DNA of 53,051 nucleotides from Verrucomicrobiota bacterium (GTDB lineage Bacteria; Verrucomicrobiota; Verrucomicrobiia; Chthoniobacterales; Terrimicrobiaceae). The stretch lies in NCBI GenBank assembly GCA_017305195.1, contig JAFKMU010000066.1:1-53051 (forward strand), given 5' to 3'. Below are positions 17,713 to 25,899 of this stretch, in pieces (positions within the stretch are counted from its first letter, which is position 1; every line of letters starts with the position of its first letter). Position numbers and translations under genes: made by a program. The notes under the pieces are model-generated. The model searched no databases. It was not told the DNA's origin and saw only the letters and a list, made by a program, of their open reading frames with translations.

Positions 17713-17949
17713 ATGAAAACCACCCTCACCCGCAGCGCCCTCGCGCTCGCCACCCTCCTCGTCGCCTTCACCGCCCCCGTCCACGCCGACCAGCCGCACA
17801 TGGACGCCGCGCTCGGCTACCTCCAGCAGGCCAAGGCCGAACTCCAGCAAGCCGAGCACAACAAAGGCGGCTGGCGCGTCGAAGCCATCAAGCAGGTCGA
17901 CGCCGCCATCAAGAGCATCCAGAACGGCAAAGCCGCCGCCGATTCCTAG
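17713..17949 (+). CDS. Small secreted SmbP-like metal-binding protein
   Basis: 78 residues: signal peptide (MKTTLTRSALALATLLVAFTA ending in HADQ) and a short mature helical hairpin with HMDAALGYLQQAKAELQQAE and HNKGGWRVEAIKQVDAAIK. The repeated 'AL.yL..AK..L..A....GG.R..Ai....Ai' pattern is that of SmbP, a small periplasmic copper/divalent-metal binding protein, though with fewer histidines. A strong terminator follows and a Mn2+-type riboswitch seems to precede it, so a role in manganese or related metal handling is the best inference. Confidence 0.65.
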   Translation: MKTTLTRSALALATLLVAFTAPVHADQPHMDAALGYLQQAKAELQQAEHNKGGWRVEAIKQVDAAIKSIQNGKAAADS

Positions 17950-17971
17950 GATTCCCCAAACTTAACAAAAG

Positions 17972-18003
17972 AGCCCGGCCGAGCCATCCGCCGGGCTTTT
18001 TTT
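17972..18003 (+). terminator. Rho-independent terminator
   Basis: AGCCCGGC (17972-17979), ten-base loop, GCCGGGCT (17990-17997), then a run of T to 18003. Perfect eight-base stem with U tract, 22 bases after the stop of the SmbP-like gene. Confidence 0.9.
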
Positions 18004-18020
18004 ATGCCCTGGCCGCCGAC

Positions 18021-18488
18021 CTACTTTCGCAGGTAATACGGACTTTTCCGCACCTCGGCCAGCGCGCTCAATGCCTCACCTCGCAGGCCGTCGCCCTCCC
18101 CGCCATCGAGATACGCGACCAGCATTGCCGCCAACCGGTTGACCAAGGCAACACGCCTTGGAATTGGTTCCGACGGATTCGCCGCATAACTCACATCCTT
18201 GATCGTCGTAAACGCGAACCTCCTCACCTCGGCATCCGCATCCGAAATCTGGCGCTCCAGCGCCTGCAAAAACCGTTCATCCCCGAGCAGCAGCGGATAC
18301 TGCTGGGTGAGCTCCGCCGCTTGCAGCCGGTCCTTCACGGAAGGCGAAGCCCCAAGCTCCGCCACCGCTCGCCGCACACTTTCCGGAGAAAAATCCCCCT
18401 CAAAACCGGCAGCCCCTCCCCGCAGGACGGCACACGAGCAAAGGAAAAACATTAGCAAAAGCCACCCGCGGGCAAACACAGGCCGCAT
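18021..18488 (-). CDS. Secreted HEAT-like helical protein
   Basis: 155 residues with an N-terminal export signal (WLLLMFFLCSCAVLRGG; Cys residues could allow lipidation but the lipobox is poor). The rest is alpha-helical: SVKDRLQAAELTQQYPLLLG, DADAEVRRFAFTTIKDV and GEALSALAEVRKSPYYLRK resemble one or two HEAT-type repeats. Function unknown. It begins four bases after the stop of the AbiEii-type toxin gene on the same strand. Confidence 0.6.
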   Translation of the reverse strand: MRPVFARGWLLLMFFLCSCAVLRGGAAGFEGDFSPESVRRAVAELGASPSVKDRLQAAELTQQYPLLLGDERFLQALERQISDADAEVRRFAFTTIKDVSYAANPSEPIPRRVALVNRLAAMLVAYLDGGEGDGLRGEALSALAEVRKSPYYLRK

Positions 18489-18491
18489 AGC

Positions 18492-19511
18492 TTACGATGC
18501 CAACCGGCTCAGCCGTTCCTCGATGGCGCAAAGCTCGGCAACCATCTCATCAAAGCCGGGCGGCTCGCCATGAAACATCGCCCGCATCGCTTCATAGTCC
18601 GCCCGCCACTCAGCCAGCCGGGAATCCGGCGGAACGATCTTCAGATCCCCGGCTCCCAGCGCATCGTAATCCACCCACTTGTAATCAAAGTACGTCTGGC
18701 GGTGATGCTTCACGCCTTCAAACAGCGAAGCAAAGCCCTCCGCACGCGAAACACCCGCGCGCCAGAGTTGAACCAAATCCGCCAGATGCCGCGCCTGCCG
18801 CGCAGCCAGAGCCCTGTCCCCTGAGCGAACATTTTGCTCATGGATCAATGCCGCCTTCTCCCAAAATGTCCGCTCGGGTCGCACACAGGACAATGTCAGG
18901 ATCGGGTCGCCGGTTTCCTTTGGAAAAGCCTCCGCCGCGTAGGGCCGGATGGTCCGGTCTGCCATCGGCCAGCCATCAGCCCGTCCGCTTAGCTCCACCT
19001 TCACCACGGCCCTGTTATAGTCCGCAGGAGGTTGCAGTCCGGTCCCGGGATATTCAAAGTACAGGCAAAAAGGATCGCGCGCCATTTCCAGAGGGTCCAC
19101 CCGGAGACAGTCCGGCCCGGCCAGCCCCTTGGCCGCATCCCCGAGGATCGGCAGCAAGGTCCCCGCGATCATCTCCCGGCACTCCTCGCGCAGCGCTTTC
19201 AGCCTCCGCTCCTTCTCCGAGGAGGTAATGCCTGCCTCAGCGGGATTCCCCGCCTTTCCCAGCCACTCCCGCGACATGGCGAGATCGATGTCTTCGGAAA
19301 ACCGCTCGACGATGCCCCATGCCTTGGAGAGTGACGTGCCTCCGCGAAAGGTCAGGTTCGGCCCGGATTTCGGGTTTTGAAACAGCACGGACAGGACCCA
19401 GCAAACCCAGAAGTCCTTTTCCACATGAAACGGAGGCAGGCCTTTCCTCGCGCCGGTTTCCGTAAAAAGGGCGCGCCGATCCTCACGCGAAAGCAGGGCG
19501 ATCTCATTCAT
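18492..19511 (-). CDS. AbiEii-type nucleotidyltransferase toxin
   Basis: 339 residues of the AbiEii/AbiGii family (PF08843). The nucleotidyltransferase core is visible: FHVEKDFWVCWVL at 28-40, FRGGTSLSKAW (55-65) with the GS/GGTS motif, FSEDIDLAMS (71-80) with the metal-binding Asp residues, and a later IRPYAAEAFPKETGD ... ERTFWEKAALIHE block typical of the family. AbiEii toxins transfer nucleotides, reported for tRNA acceptor stems in relatives, and cause growth arrest in phage abortive infection. The ATG overlaps the antitoxin stop by four bases (ATGA), so the pair is translationally coupled. Confidence 0.9.
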   Translation of the reverse strand: MNEIALLSREDRRALFTETGARKGLPPFHVEKDFWVCWVLSVLFQNPKSGPNLTFRGGTSLSKAWGIVERFSEDIDLAMSREWLGKAGNPAEAGITSSEKERRLKALREECREMIAGTLLPILGDAAKGLAGPDCLRVDPLEMARDPFCLYFEYPGTGLQPPADYNRAVVKVELSGRADGWPMADRTIRPYAAEAFPKETGDPILTLSCVRPERTFWEKAALIHEQNVRSGDRALAARQARHLADLVQLWRAGVSRAEGFASLFEGVKHHRQTYFDYKWVDYDALGAGDLKIVPPDSRLAEWRADYEAMRAMFHGEPPGFDEMVAELCAIEERLSRLAS

Positions 19512-20119
19512 AAGTCCGAGGCCACCTTGCGAAAAACCGCCCCCACCCAGGCAGGCACCAGCGGAATGTCCCGTATGAGCTGCTCCTTGTCACCCTCGCT
19601 AAGCCGTTCCCGCAGCCGGGCCACGACCGAGTCATCCACCTGTTCCTTTCGCAGGAAACGAAGCGCCTGCGCCACCGTTCCCGAAACCCGGCCCGCCGTC
19701 GCCAGCCGGGCTGGAGTCGATTGTTTCAGCACGACCGGCAGATTCCGAATCATCGCCGTGCGGCTCGGACCATCCGTCAGATACTCAACCTTGGCAGGCA
19801 CCTGCTCGGTGAGCCCGAGCAGATTTGCGGCAAAGGCGCCCGAGGGCAGCAGCTTCTGCGCACCCCGCCGAGCCAGGGCCTTGGCCACCTCCTCGGGCCG
19901 GGGCGACAATTCCCCCAGCAGCCGGTTCTTCTCCGGGTAGACATAAACCCCGCGCGCCAGCCGCCGCAGAATCCCCTTTTTCACCAAACGCGACAGCGAT
20001 AAATCCACCGCACCTCGGCTTCCCAAGTCCAAAAAATCACTCGATCCACATACAGAACCCTTCCCACGCCCGTATATGCGGCTAATTATCGATTTTTCAA
20101 TGGGTTGCTTCAATCTCAT
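19508..20119 (-). CDS. AbiEi-type antitoxin (DUF6088)
   Basis: 203 residues. Helix-turn-helix N terminus (FLDLGSRGAVDLSLSRLV, KGILRRLARGVYVYP) and an antitoxin C-terminal half (KVEYLTDGPSRTAMIRNLP, STPARLATAGRVSGTV) as in AbiEi/DUF6088 proteins. These neutralise AbiEii and repress their own operon by binding inverted repeats upstream. Starting at the ATG at 20119 places the protein just 5 bases from an upstream palindrome (20124-20165). The stop overlaps the toxin start. Probably a type IV toxin-antitoxin unit with a phage-defence role. Confidence 0.9.
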   Translation of the reverse strand: MRLKQPIEKSIISRIYGRGKGSVCGSSDFLDLGSRGAVDLSLSRLVKKGILRRLARGVYVYPEKNRLLGELSPRPEEVAKALARRGAQKLLPSGAFAANLLGLTEQVPAKVEYLTDGPSRTAMIRNLPVVLKQSTPARLATAGRVSGTVAQALRFLRKEQVDDSVVARLRERLSEGDKEQLIRDIPLVPAWVGAVFRKVASDL

Positions 20120-20123
20120 CGCG

Positions 20124-20165
20124 GATCTTTTGTAAGAAAAACAGGGTTATATTTCTTACAAGATC
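20124..20165 (-). promoter_or_regulatory. Inverted-repeat operator of the AbiE pair
   Basis: Left arm GATCTTTTGTAAGAAA (20124-20139) and right arm TTTCTTACAAGATC (20152-20165); TTGTAAGAAA (20130-20139) and TTTCTTACAA (20152-20161) pair perfectly. On the minus strand the 12-base spacer contains TATAAC, a candidate -10 box, so a bound repressor would sit over the promoter. This matches how AbiEi antitoxins autoregulate. Confidence 0.75.
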
Positions 20166-20249
20166 ATGACTCGCGCAAGCATTCTCTTGAGCACCCCGCG
20201 AGAGGCGCGACCTCCATCAACCCCACACTGCGCACACCGAGCCATCATT

Positions 20250-20801
20250 TCACGGCAGCTCCAGCCGCCCCAAGTACTGCGGCGGCACATGATCCACCAG
20301 CCAGACGCCATTGCCCGAGAGCCAGAATGTGTGACCCGCGCGATGCATCTCGCCGGAGGCGATCTCCAGAACGACCGGATTGCCTCTTCGCTGCCCCACC
20401 CTCACCGCAGTCTCCAGATTCGGCGAGAGATGCACGTGGTGCCGGTCGCCCTTGATCAGTCCCTCGCAAAAAATGGAGCCGAGGAATCTCTCCACCGTAC
20501 CGTGATAGAGCCTCTCCGGCGGCGTTTCAGCCTCCAGGGCGAGATCGACCTCCACGGAATGGCCCTGATTGGCCCGGATGCGCGTGCCGTCGCTATTGAA
20601 CGCGAAACGCTGCTTGTCGTTTTCCTTCACCAGCCGGTCGAGATCTGTCCGGCTAAGGGTCTTGCCGTGGGCCTCCAGCGCGGCGAGAAGGACATCCACC
20701 TCGACCCAGCCATTTTCATCGAGCTGCACGCCGATGGTCTCAGGTTTGTGGCGAAGCACCAAGCTGAGGAATCTGCTTTTATCGACATCATGCCTGCTCA
20801 T
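20250..20801 (-). CDS. kptA: RNA 2'-phosphotransferase (Tpt1/KptA family)
   Basis: 183 residues from the ATG at 20801 (a second in-frame ATG lies 18 bases upstream). Family blocks in order: RFLSLVLRHKPETIGV, a DVLLAALEAHG winged-helix lobe, RANQGHSVEVD (R-x-x-Q-G-H-S), ERLYHGTVERF (H-G-T) and HHVHLSPNL, with a C-terminal ADP-ribosyltransferase fold. The enzyme removes an internal RNA 2'-phosphate using NAD+. Bacteria lack the tRNA ligase route that makes such substrates, so its bacterial role is unclear; DNA/RNA end ADP-ribosylation or RNA repair has been proposed. It is upstream of the AbiE pair on the same strand but separated from it by about 130 bases. Confidence 0.9.
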   Translation of the reverse strand: MSRHDVDKSRFLSLVLRHKPETIGVQLDENGWVEVDVLLAALEAHGKTLSRTDLDRLVKENDKQRFAFNSDGTRIRANQGHSVEVDLALEAETPPERLYHGTVERFLGSIFCEGLIKGDRHHVHLSPNLETAVRVGQRRGNPVVLEIASGEMHRAGHTFWLSGNGVWLVDHVPPQYLGRLELP

Positions 20802-21106
20802 GCCTTTGGTCCTTTGCAAAGGAACTTAGGCGGGACGGCACTCAGCGTAAATCTCGTTTCATATCCACGCATCCCCCGCCGCTCTCAGGCGCACGGGTTA
20901 GGCAAAAAGCCCCGGGATTACGTAACTGCCCGCTAGCGGTTACACCGGGTTCCCGCCGCGCCTCCAGATCGTCTGCGCCAAAGATCGACAAACCGCCCGG
21001 CCCGGCCTAATCATCGCTCCCGCACATCCACACACCTCCCTCACCAGGAGGAGCCAATAAGCGAGTCCGATCACCGGCCAGAGGGCTATCGACCACCACG
21101 CACGAT

Positions 21107-22198
21107 ATGAAACCTTTCCTCACCATCGACCCCACCTTGACTCGTCCCGCCCTGCTGCTGCGGCTCGCCCTCATCGGCCTCATCCTCGGCGGCGTCGCCG
21201 CCCTCTTTGCCTGGCGGGCCGGATGGTTCACCCCGCACACCCTCACGCAAAAGACCGTCATCGACACCTTTGAGAAAGTCGACGGCGTATTCCCCGGCTT
21301 TCGTCGCAACCATGCCAAGGGCGTCTGCTTTCGCGGCTACTTCGAAAGCAATGGCAACGCCGCCGCGCTCTCGCGGGCCGGGGTCTTCTCCCCTGGCCGC
21401 ATCCCCGTGCTCGGCCGGTTTTCCCTCGGCGGCGGCCTGCCCTACGTAACCGACGCGCCCTCCACCGTACGCGCCCTCGCCGTCCAGTTTCAACTCCCCA
21501 ACGGCGAGGAATGGCGCACCGCCATGATCAACCTCCCTGTCTTCCCCGTGCAAAACGTCCAGCAGTTCGCCGAGCAGCTCGTGGCCTTCGCCCCCGATCC
21601 CGCGACTGGCAAGCCCGACCCGGCGAAGATCCAGGCCTTCGTCGCCGCCCATCCCGCCACAGCCCGCGCCCTGCCGCTCATCCAGCAGCGCCCCATTTCC
21701 TCCGGCTTCGCCGACAGCCCCTACTACGGCCTCAATGCCTTCACCTTCCTCGGCACGGACGGCAAGCCCACCCCCGTCCGCTGGACCATGATCCCCGAGC
21801 AGCCCTTCCAGCCCAGCCCCGCCGCCGACCCCGCGACGCTGGATAAGAACTACCTCTTCGACAACCTCATCGCCGCCGTCCGCACGGCTCCGCAAAGGTG
21901 GCGGCTCATCCTCACCATCGGCCAGCCCGGCGATCCCACCGACGACGCCACCATCACCTGGCCCGACGACCGGCAAAAAATCGACGCGGGCACGCTCGTC
22001 GTCGAGCAGATCGAGAGCGAGGCCGTCAGCCCCGCGCGGGATATGAACTTTGACCCCACCATCCTGCCCGATGGTATTGCCATTTCCGACGATCCGCTGC
22101 TCAGCGCGCGCTCGGCCGCGTATTCCGTCTCGTTCACCCGCCGCGAAGGCGAGCGCAAGGAACCCAGCGCGGTCACCACCGCCGAAACCGGGAAATAA
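21107..22198 (+). CDS. Membrane-anchored catalase-related peroxidase
   Basis: 363 residues: one N-terminal membrane helix (about 16-37), then a mini-catalase core. The heme-site residues are visible: distal His69 in FRRNHAKGVCF, Asn142 in MINLPVF, and proximal Tyr339 in SARSAAYSVSF preceded by the conserved Arg. It is shorter than a true catalase and lacks the tetramer arms, as in SrpA-like peroxidases. The next gene, a cytochrome b561, starts two bases after the stop, a common pairing in which the cytochrome may feed electrons to the peroxidase. Confidence 0.9.
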   Translation: MKPFLTIDPTLTRPALLLRLALIGLILGGVAALFAWRAGWFTPHTLTQKTVIDTFEKVDGVFPGFRRNHAKGVCFRGYFESNGNAAALSRAGVFSPGRIPVLGRFSLGGGLPYVTDAPSTVRALAVQFQLPNGEEWRTAMINLPVFPVQNVQQFAEQLVAFAPDPATGKPDPAKIQAFVAAHPATARALPLIQQRPISSGFADSPYYGLNAFTFLGTDGKPTPVRWTMIPEQPFQPSPAADPATLDKNYLFDNLIAAVRTAPQRWRLILTIGQPGDPTDDATITWPDDRQKIDAGTLVVEQIESEAVSPARDMNFDPTILPDGIAISDDPLLSARSAAYSVSFTRREGERKEPSAVTTAETGK

Positions 22199-22200
22199 CC

Positions 22201-22782
22201 ATGACCTCGAAGCCACGCACCCAGTTCGCCATCCAGTCGCGCCTTCTTCACTGGCTCATGGCCGTGATGATTCTCGCCATGCTCTTCATCGGCATCGCGA
22301 TGGTCTCGTCGCTCGCCGACTACCACTGGCTCGTCGCCATCCACCGCCCGCTCGGCATCGCCATCCTCATCCTCGCCATCATCCGCCTCATCAACCGCAA
22401 GCTCACCAAGCTCCCCCCGTTTCCCCCCACCATGTCCCCGGCCGAGCGCCGCATCGCCTCCGCCTCGGAAAAGCTCCTCTACGCCCTCATGATCGCCCTG
22501 CCCCTCATCGGCTGGGGCATGCTCTCGGCGGGCCATTATCCGATCGTGATGTTCGGCGCGGTCCACCTCCCGCCGATCCTGCCCGCGCACCCGGAGCTCT
22601 TCGCCATCCTGCGCGCCGCCCACACCGTCCTGGCCTACCTGCTCTTTGCCACCATCCTCGCCCACGTCGGCGCAGTCCTCTTCCACACCCTCATCGTCCG
22701 CGACCGCATCCTCGACCGCATGGCCCTCTGGCCGGTCCGCCGTCCCAAAGTCGCCGACCCCGCCGCCAAATCCTTAGAGTAA
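22201..22782 (+). CDS. Cytochrome b561-type di-heme membrane protein
   Basis: 193 residues, four membrane helices with the four heme-ligand histidines in the right places: His17 (RLLHWLM), His48 (AIHRPLG), His141 (RAAHTVLAY) and His155 (ILAHVGAVL), the last followed by LFHTLIVRD as in bacterial b561. It carries electrons from the quinone pool or an outer donor to a periplasmic acceptor; the adjacent peroxidase is the likely acceptor. Two bases separate the genes. Confidence 0.9.
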   Translation: MTSKPRTQFAIQSRLLHWLMAVMILAMLFIGIAMVSSLADYHWLVAIHRPLGIAILILAIIRLINRKLTKLPPFPPTMSPAERRIASASEKLLYALMIALPLIGWGMLSAGHYPIVMFGAVHLPPILPAHPELFAILRAAHTVLAYLLFATILAHVGAVLFHTLIVRDRILDRMALWPVRRPKVADPAAKSLE

Positions 22783-22862
22783 ATCCTCGCCAGAGCTTTA
22801 TTACCTTATTCCCAGCCTTCGCGCTACGTTCCGGCTCTCGGGAAACCTTGCGAGTTCCCACC

Positions 22863-23450
22863 TCACTTCGCGCTCCATGTTCCCCGTGCATCTTTCCGTA
22901 GATGGACCGCGCCATGTTCGCCATGGACCACGATGTCGTCATTGGAGGCCCACTCGAAGCACCCGACCAGTTCGTCGACGGCAATCGATGTGGAAATCGT
23001 CTGTATGAACGACGAGATTCTCTCACCGTCATACTCGCATACGTCGATATTGATCGTCTTTCCCGTCCCGCTCCACCACACCTTGGCAGCGAGCCTGCCA
23101 TCTGGTGAAATGGTGACGAGCGGATCAATTTGCTCCCACCGATTATCGTTCCCGAGACGAAATCCTGTCGAACCGATATCCGAGCTCTCCACGATCAAGA
23201 TCACCGGCGACTTCCATCTCACCTGATAGTCAAACCTCCGATGCTGGCTCGTGAGTTTCCTCACCGAGCCATCCCGCAAATCCGCTATCCGCGTGGCGGA
23301 CTCCACATCGTCCCGCGAGACGATTGCCAGATATCTCCCGTCCGGAGAGGGCGTCTTCGTCACCTCCGGCTGTCTCTGGCAGCCGAGAGACAGGAGGAAC
23401 ATCCAAAGAATGACTCCACCCTGAAGCCCATTTTTTCCATATCTTCCCAT
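22863..23450 (-). CDS. Lipoprotein with WD/TolB-like strands
   Basis: 195 residues from the ATG at 23450, whose ATG overlaps the preceding gene's stop (ATGA). Signal and lipobox: GGVILWMFLLSLGCQRQ. The mature part has PSPDGRYLAIVSRDD and ISPDGRLAAKVWWSGTG, the beta-propeller-type 'SPDGRxxA' repeats, too few for a full propeller. No close family recognised. Third gene of a coupled run with 23450-23842 and 23844-24341. Confidence 0.65.
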   Translation of the reverse strand: MGRYGKNGLQGGVILWMFLLSLGCQRQPEVTKTPSPDGRYLAIVSRDDVESATRIADLRDGSVRKLTSQHRRFDYQVRWKSPVILIVESSDIGSTGFRLGNDNRWEQIDPLVTISPDGRLAAKVWWSGTGKTINIDVCEYDGERISSFIQTISTSIAVDELVGCFEWASNDDIVVHGEHGAVHLRKDARGTWSAK

Positions 23451-23842
23451 CACTCTCGCTTTCCCCGCTCCCGCACCGCGAACTGCCACCCCTCCCCCTG
23501 CTCGCCGATCTCAAGCACGAGGTCGTAATCCCCCGCGTGCCCCCGCACTTTGCCGTAAAACGTATACGGCGGCACCCGCTGCCCCACATCGGCGCGACCC
23601 TCCATCACATCCACGCTGCGCGGCCCGAGCCGCAGCGCGCCGCCCACGCAATCCACGTCAAAGGTCTCCTCGATCACCCGCAGCAGCCCGGGCGCATCCT
23701 TGGCCAGCCTCCCACGCACATCTTCCCAGGCAATACTGCCACCAGCGCGGGCCGATGGCCCGGAGAGCAACAGGATCAGGCAACACAGAATCGACACGCA
23801 CGGTCGGAACAACCTTCCACTTTGGCAGATCGCTTCAGACAT
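23450..23842 (-). CDS. Secreted hypothetical protein
   Basis: 130 residues from the ATG at 23842, the start that gives a signal peptide (VSILCCLILLLSGPSARAGG). The mature domain has WEDVRGRLAKDAPGLLRVIEE, RLGPRSVDVMEGRADVG and YTFYGKVRGHAGDYDLVLEI, an alpha/beta protein of unknown fold. Upstream in-frame sequence is not coding in character. The gene begins one base after the stop of 23844-24341 and overlaps the next gene by four bases. Confidence 0.6.
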   Translation of the reverse strand: MSEAICQSGRLFRPCVSILCCLILLLSGPSARAGGSIAWEDVRGRLAKDAPGLLRVIEETFDVDCVGGALRLGPRSVDVMEGRADVGQRVPPYTFYGKVRGHAGDYDLVLEIGEQGEGWQFAVRERGKRE

Positions 23843-23843
23843 C

Positions 23844-24341
23844 CTAGCCTGTCCGACTTGACCCAGAGCGACCTTGATATTCATAAACCATTTTCCCAAC
23901 GCGGTCGGAATGAAGGACCGTATCAATTCCACGTCCCTTAACGTAGGCAAAAAGAGCCATCCTTTGCAGCGTGAGTAGAAATTCGTCATACATTTCCGCT
24001 TCACCCTTCGATCCAAATTCCAGGCGCACCAAGACAAACCTGTCCTTTTGGTAGAGATAAAAATCATCCGGGATATCCGCCCGGGCAATATACGAAACAC
24101 CCGCTCTCAGACGCTTCGCGGCTTTGGAATTCAAAGTTTCCAGACGCTTAAGCGCATTTCGGATAAATTTCCGCGAAGTCTCCCCCTCGCTATCTACAGA
24201 ACGGGAAATGTCGCAAACCCTGATCGACCCCTCCGCTTCCTTGGACGCCAGAGCAATCAGGAGCCGCCACCCAAAAATGGACAATCGACCAGCTATCGCC
24301 CGGAGGAATCCCGGTCTCTTTCGCTTCCATGCGCTCATCAC
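23844..24341 (-). CDS. Hypothetical soluble basic protein
   Basis: 165 residues with a basic amphipathic N terminus (RKRPGFLRAIAGRLSIFGWR) and a compact alpha/beta domain including DDFYLYQKDRFVLVRLEFGS and EMYDEFLLTLQRMALFAYVKG. No family recognised. First of three tightly packed genes; the downstream two are exported, so this may act at the membrane. Confidence 0.55.
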   Translation of the reverse strand: MMSAWKRKRPGFLRAIAGRLSIFGWRLLIALASKEAEGSIRVCDISRSVDSEGETSRKFIRNALKRLETLNSKAAKRLRAGVSYIARADIPDDFYLYQKDRFVLVRLEFGSKGEAEMYDEFLLTLQRMALFAYVKGRGIDTVLHSDRVGKMVYEYQGRSGSSRTG

Positions 24342-24356
24342 GTGGGCATTCGTAGC

Positions 24357-24731
24357 TTATTTCGTATTTCCAATCAAAGGCGAAGCAAACGCATTTTCCA
24401 CATAGCCATGAAACACTCCCGCGCCCGCGCCAAATAGACGCACCAAAGAAATAGCGATCACTTTTTGCTTCAGGCGAAAGATCATCATCACCCCTCCCGC
24501 GACCCCCAACGCAAAGCAGAGCTTCACAGGCAAAGAAAACTTCACCAGCAGAAACATGACCACCCACGGCAGTGTGCGAACCTTTTCAAAAGTGAAATTT
24601 TCAAACCCGATCTCCCGAGCCATCTGGTACGGAACCGCATACAGGAACGAGAACAAATCAAGCACCTGCAGCACGAACACCAAAGCGACTGCGCATGAGA
24701 GTATGAAAGTCCAGCGTTCCCGCTTATCCAT
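24357..24731 (-). CDS. Membrane protein, three to four helices
   Basis: 124 residues from the ATG at 24731. Hydrophobic stretches at about 8-30, 54-72 and 72-90, with the tail VRLFGAGAGVFHGYVENAF. No family recognised. It is 15 bases upstream of the three-gene run on the same strand and may be part of that unit. Confidence 0.6.
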   Translation of the reverse strand: MDKRERWTFILSCAVALVFVLQVLDLFSFLYAVPYQMAREIGFENFTFEKVRTLPWVVMFLLVKFSLPVKLCFALGVAGGVMMIFRLKQKVIAISLVRLFGAGAGVFHGYVENAFASPLIGNTK

Positions 24732-24782
24732 CGCTCCACCCTGATCCGATCTCCCGACAATTGCGAGCAGGGAGCGCACCAC

Positions 24783-25802
24783 CTACGCCCCCGCCCGCAC
24801 CAGCCGCTCCCATGAGCGCCAGCGCTTCTCGCCGGCCAGCGCAGCGTGGGTGCCTTGATCGACGCTGCGAACCTGCTGGCTCACATTCGCGGCAGTGCGG
24901 AGGCCGAGCGTTTCGGCGATCCAGATTTGCGGTTCGTTTGTGCGCTGGTGCAGCGCCCAGGCGGCGGCCACGCGCGCGACTCGCGGAGCCGAGGCAAAGT
25001 CCCCCGTCACGCCGAAGTGTTTCCGCGCCAGGTCGAGCCACTCCTGCGCCTTGCGCCGGTCGCGCGGGCGGGTGGACGCAGCCGCGCGCGCCTTGCCGCG
25101 ACGCGGCGACTTCTCCTGGCGCTTGAGCAGCTTCTCGCGAAAGGCCGGGCTGCCCCAGTACCACCCGCGATGCAGCGTACTCTGCGCGCCCTCGTTCGGC
25201 CCCGTCACCTCGCCGCCCGTCTCCCGCGCCAGCGCCTCCGTGCGCTCGACGAATTTCCTCCGGTCCGCCGCGCGATCCGCCAGGCCGTACCGCTGCAATC
25301 CCGCCTCCACCGCGAGCCACGCCGGGCGGGCCGACGCCGCCACCGCATACCCCGCCGCGAGACTGCTCCAAGCGTACCCCGCCAGCGCGCCATCCTTGCG
25401 CGATTTCACCACGCCCGCGCGCACCGGATTCAGATGCACAAAATCCACCAGCGATTCGAGATAACCTCCGCCCGCCGCCTCCACCACGATCGCGCGGTAA
25501 CGGTCCCCAAACACCTCGCCCCATCCCGCGTGACGCCCGTTCAATCGGCGCGTGTACACATTCTGCAGCCACTTCATGCCCGCCGTGAGATTCCCCTCCG
25601 GCGTCTCCACCACGAGGTGGTAATGATTCGCCATCAGCACATACGCATAAACCCGCCACCCGCCACGCGCGCAGGCCTCGCCCACCGTGCGCAGAAACGT
25701 CTCGCGGTCCGCATCATCGCGAAAAATCGCCGCCCCACCGCGCCCCCGCGCCACCACATGATAAACCGCCCCATCGTACTCGATACGCAACTGCCGTGCC
25801 AT
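24783..25802 (-). CDS. REP-associated (Y1/HUH) tyrosine transposase
   Basis: 339 residues. The N-terminal Y1 domain is complete: DGAVYHVVARGRGGAAIFRD, the HUH pair in LMANHYHLVVETP (H60, H62), candidate nucleophile Tyr83 in LQNVYTRRLN, then GEVFGDRYRAIVVE and FVHLNPVRAGVV. A basic C-terminal region ends with WIAETLGLRTAANVSQQV, a helix-turn-helix resembling DnaA/Chromosomal-replication-type tails seen in RAYT proteins. These are usually single, domesticated genes that spread short inverted-repeat (REP/REPIN) sequences; a candidate element with 27-base ends lies at 35061-35227. Confidence 0.85.
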   Translation of the reverse strand: MARQLRIEYDGAVYHVVARGRGGAAIFRDDADRETFLRTVGEACARGGWRVYAYVLMANHYHLVVETPEGNLTAGMKWLQNVYTRRLNGRHAGWGEVFGDRYRAIVVEAAGGGYLESLVDFVHLNPVRAGVVKSRKDGALAGYAWSSLAAGYAVAASARPAWLAVEAGLQRYGLADRAADRRKFVERTEALARETGGEVTGPNEGAQSTLHRGWYWGSPAFREKLLKRQEKSPRRGKARAAASTRPRDRRKAQEWLDLARKHFGVTGDFASAPRVARVAAAWALHQRTNEPQIWIAETLGLRTAANVSQQVRSVDQGTHAALAGEKRWRSWERLVRAGA

Positions 25803-25899
25803 CTGCCGATTCAGCCGCGCGGGCGCAGTTTGTCAAGATTTGCTGACAGTCCCCAATGCTTTCACGTATGCTCCGTACACTTTGTCAAAGCCCGCACTC

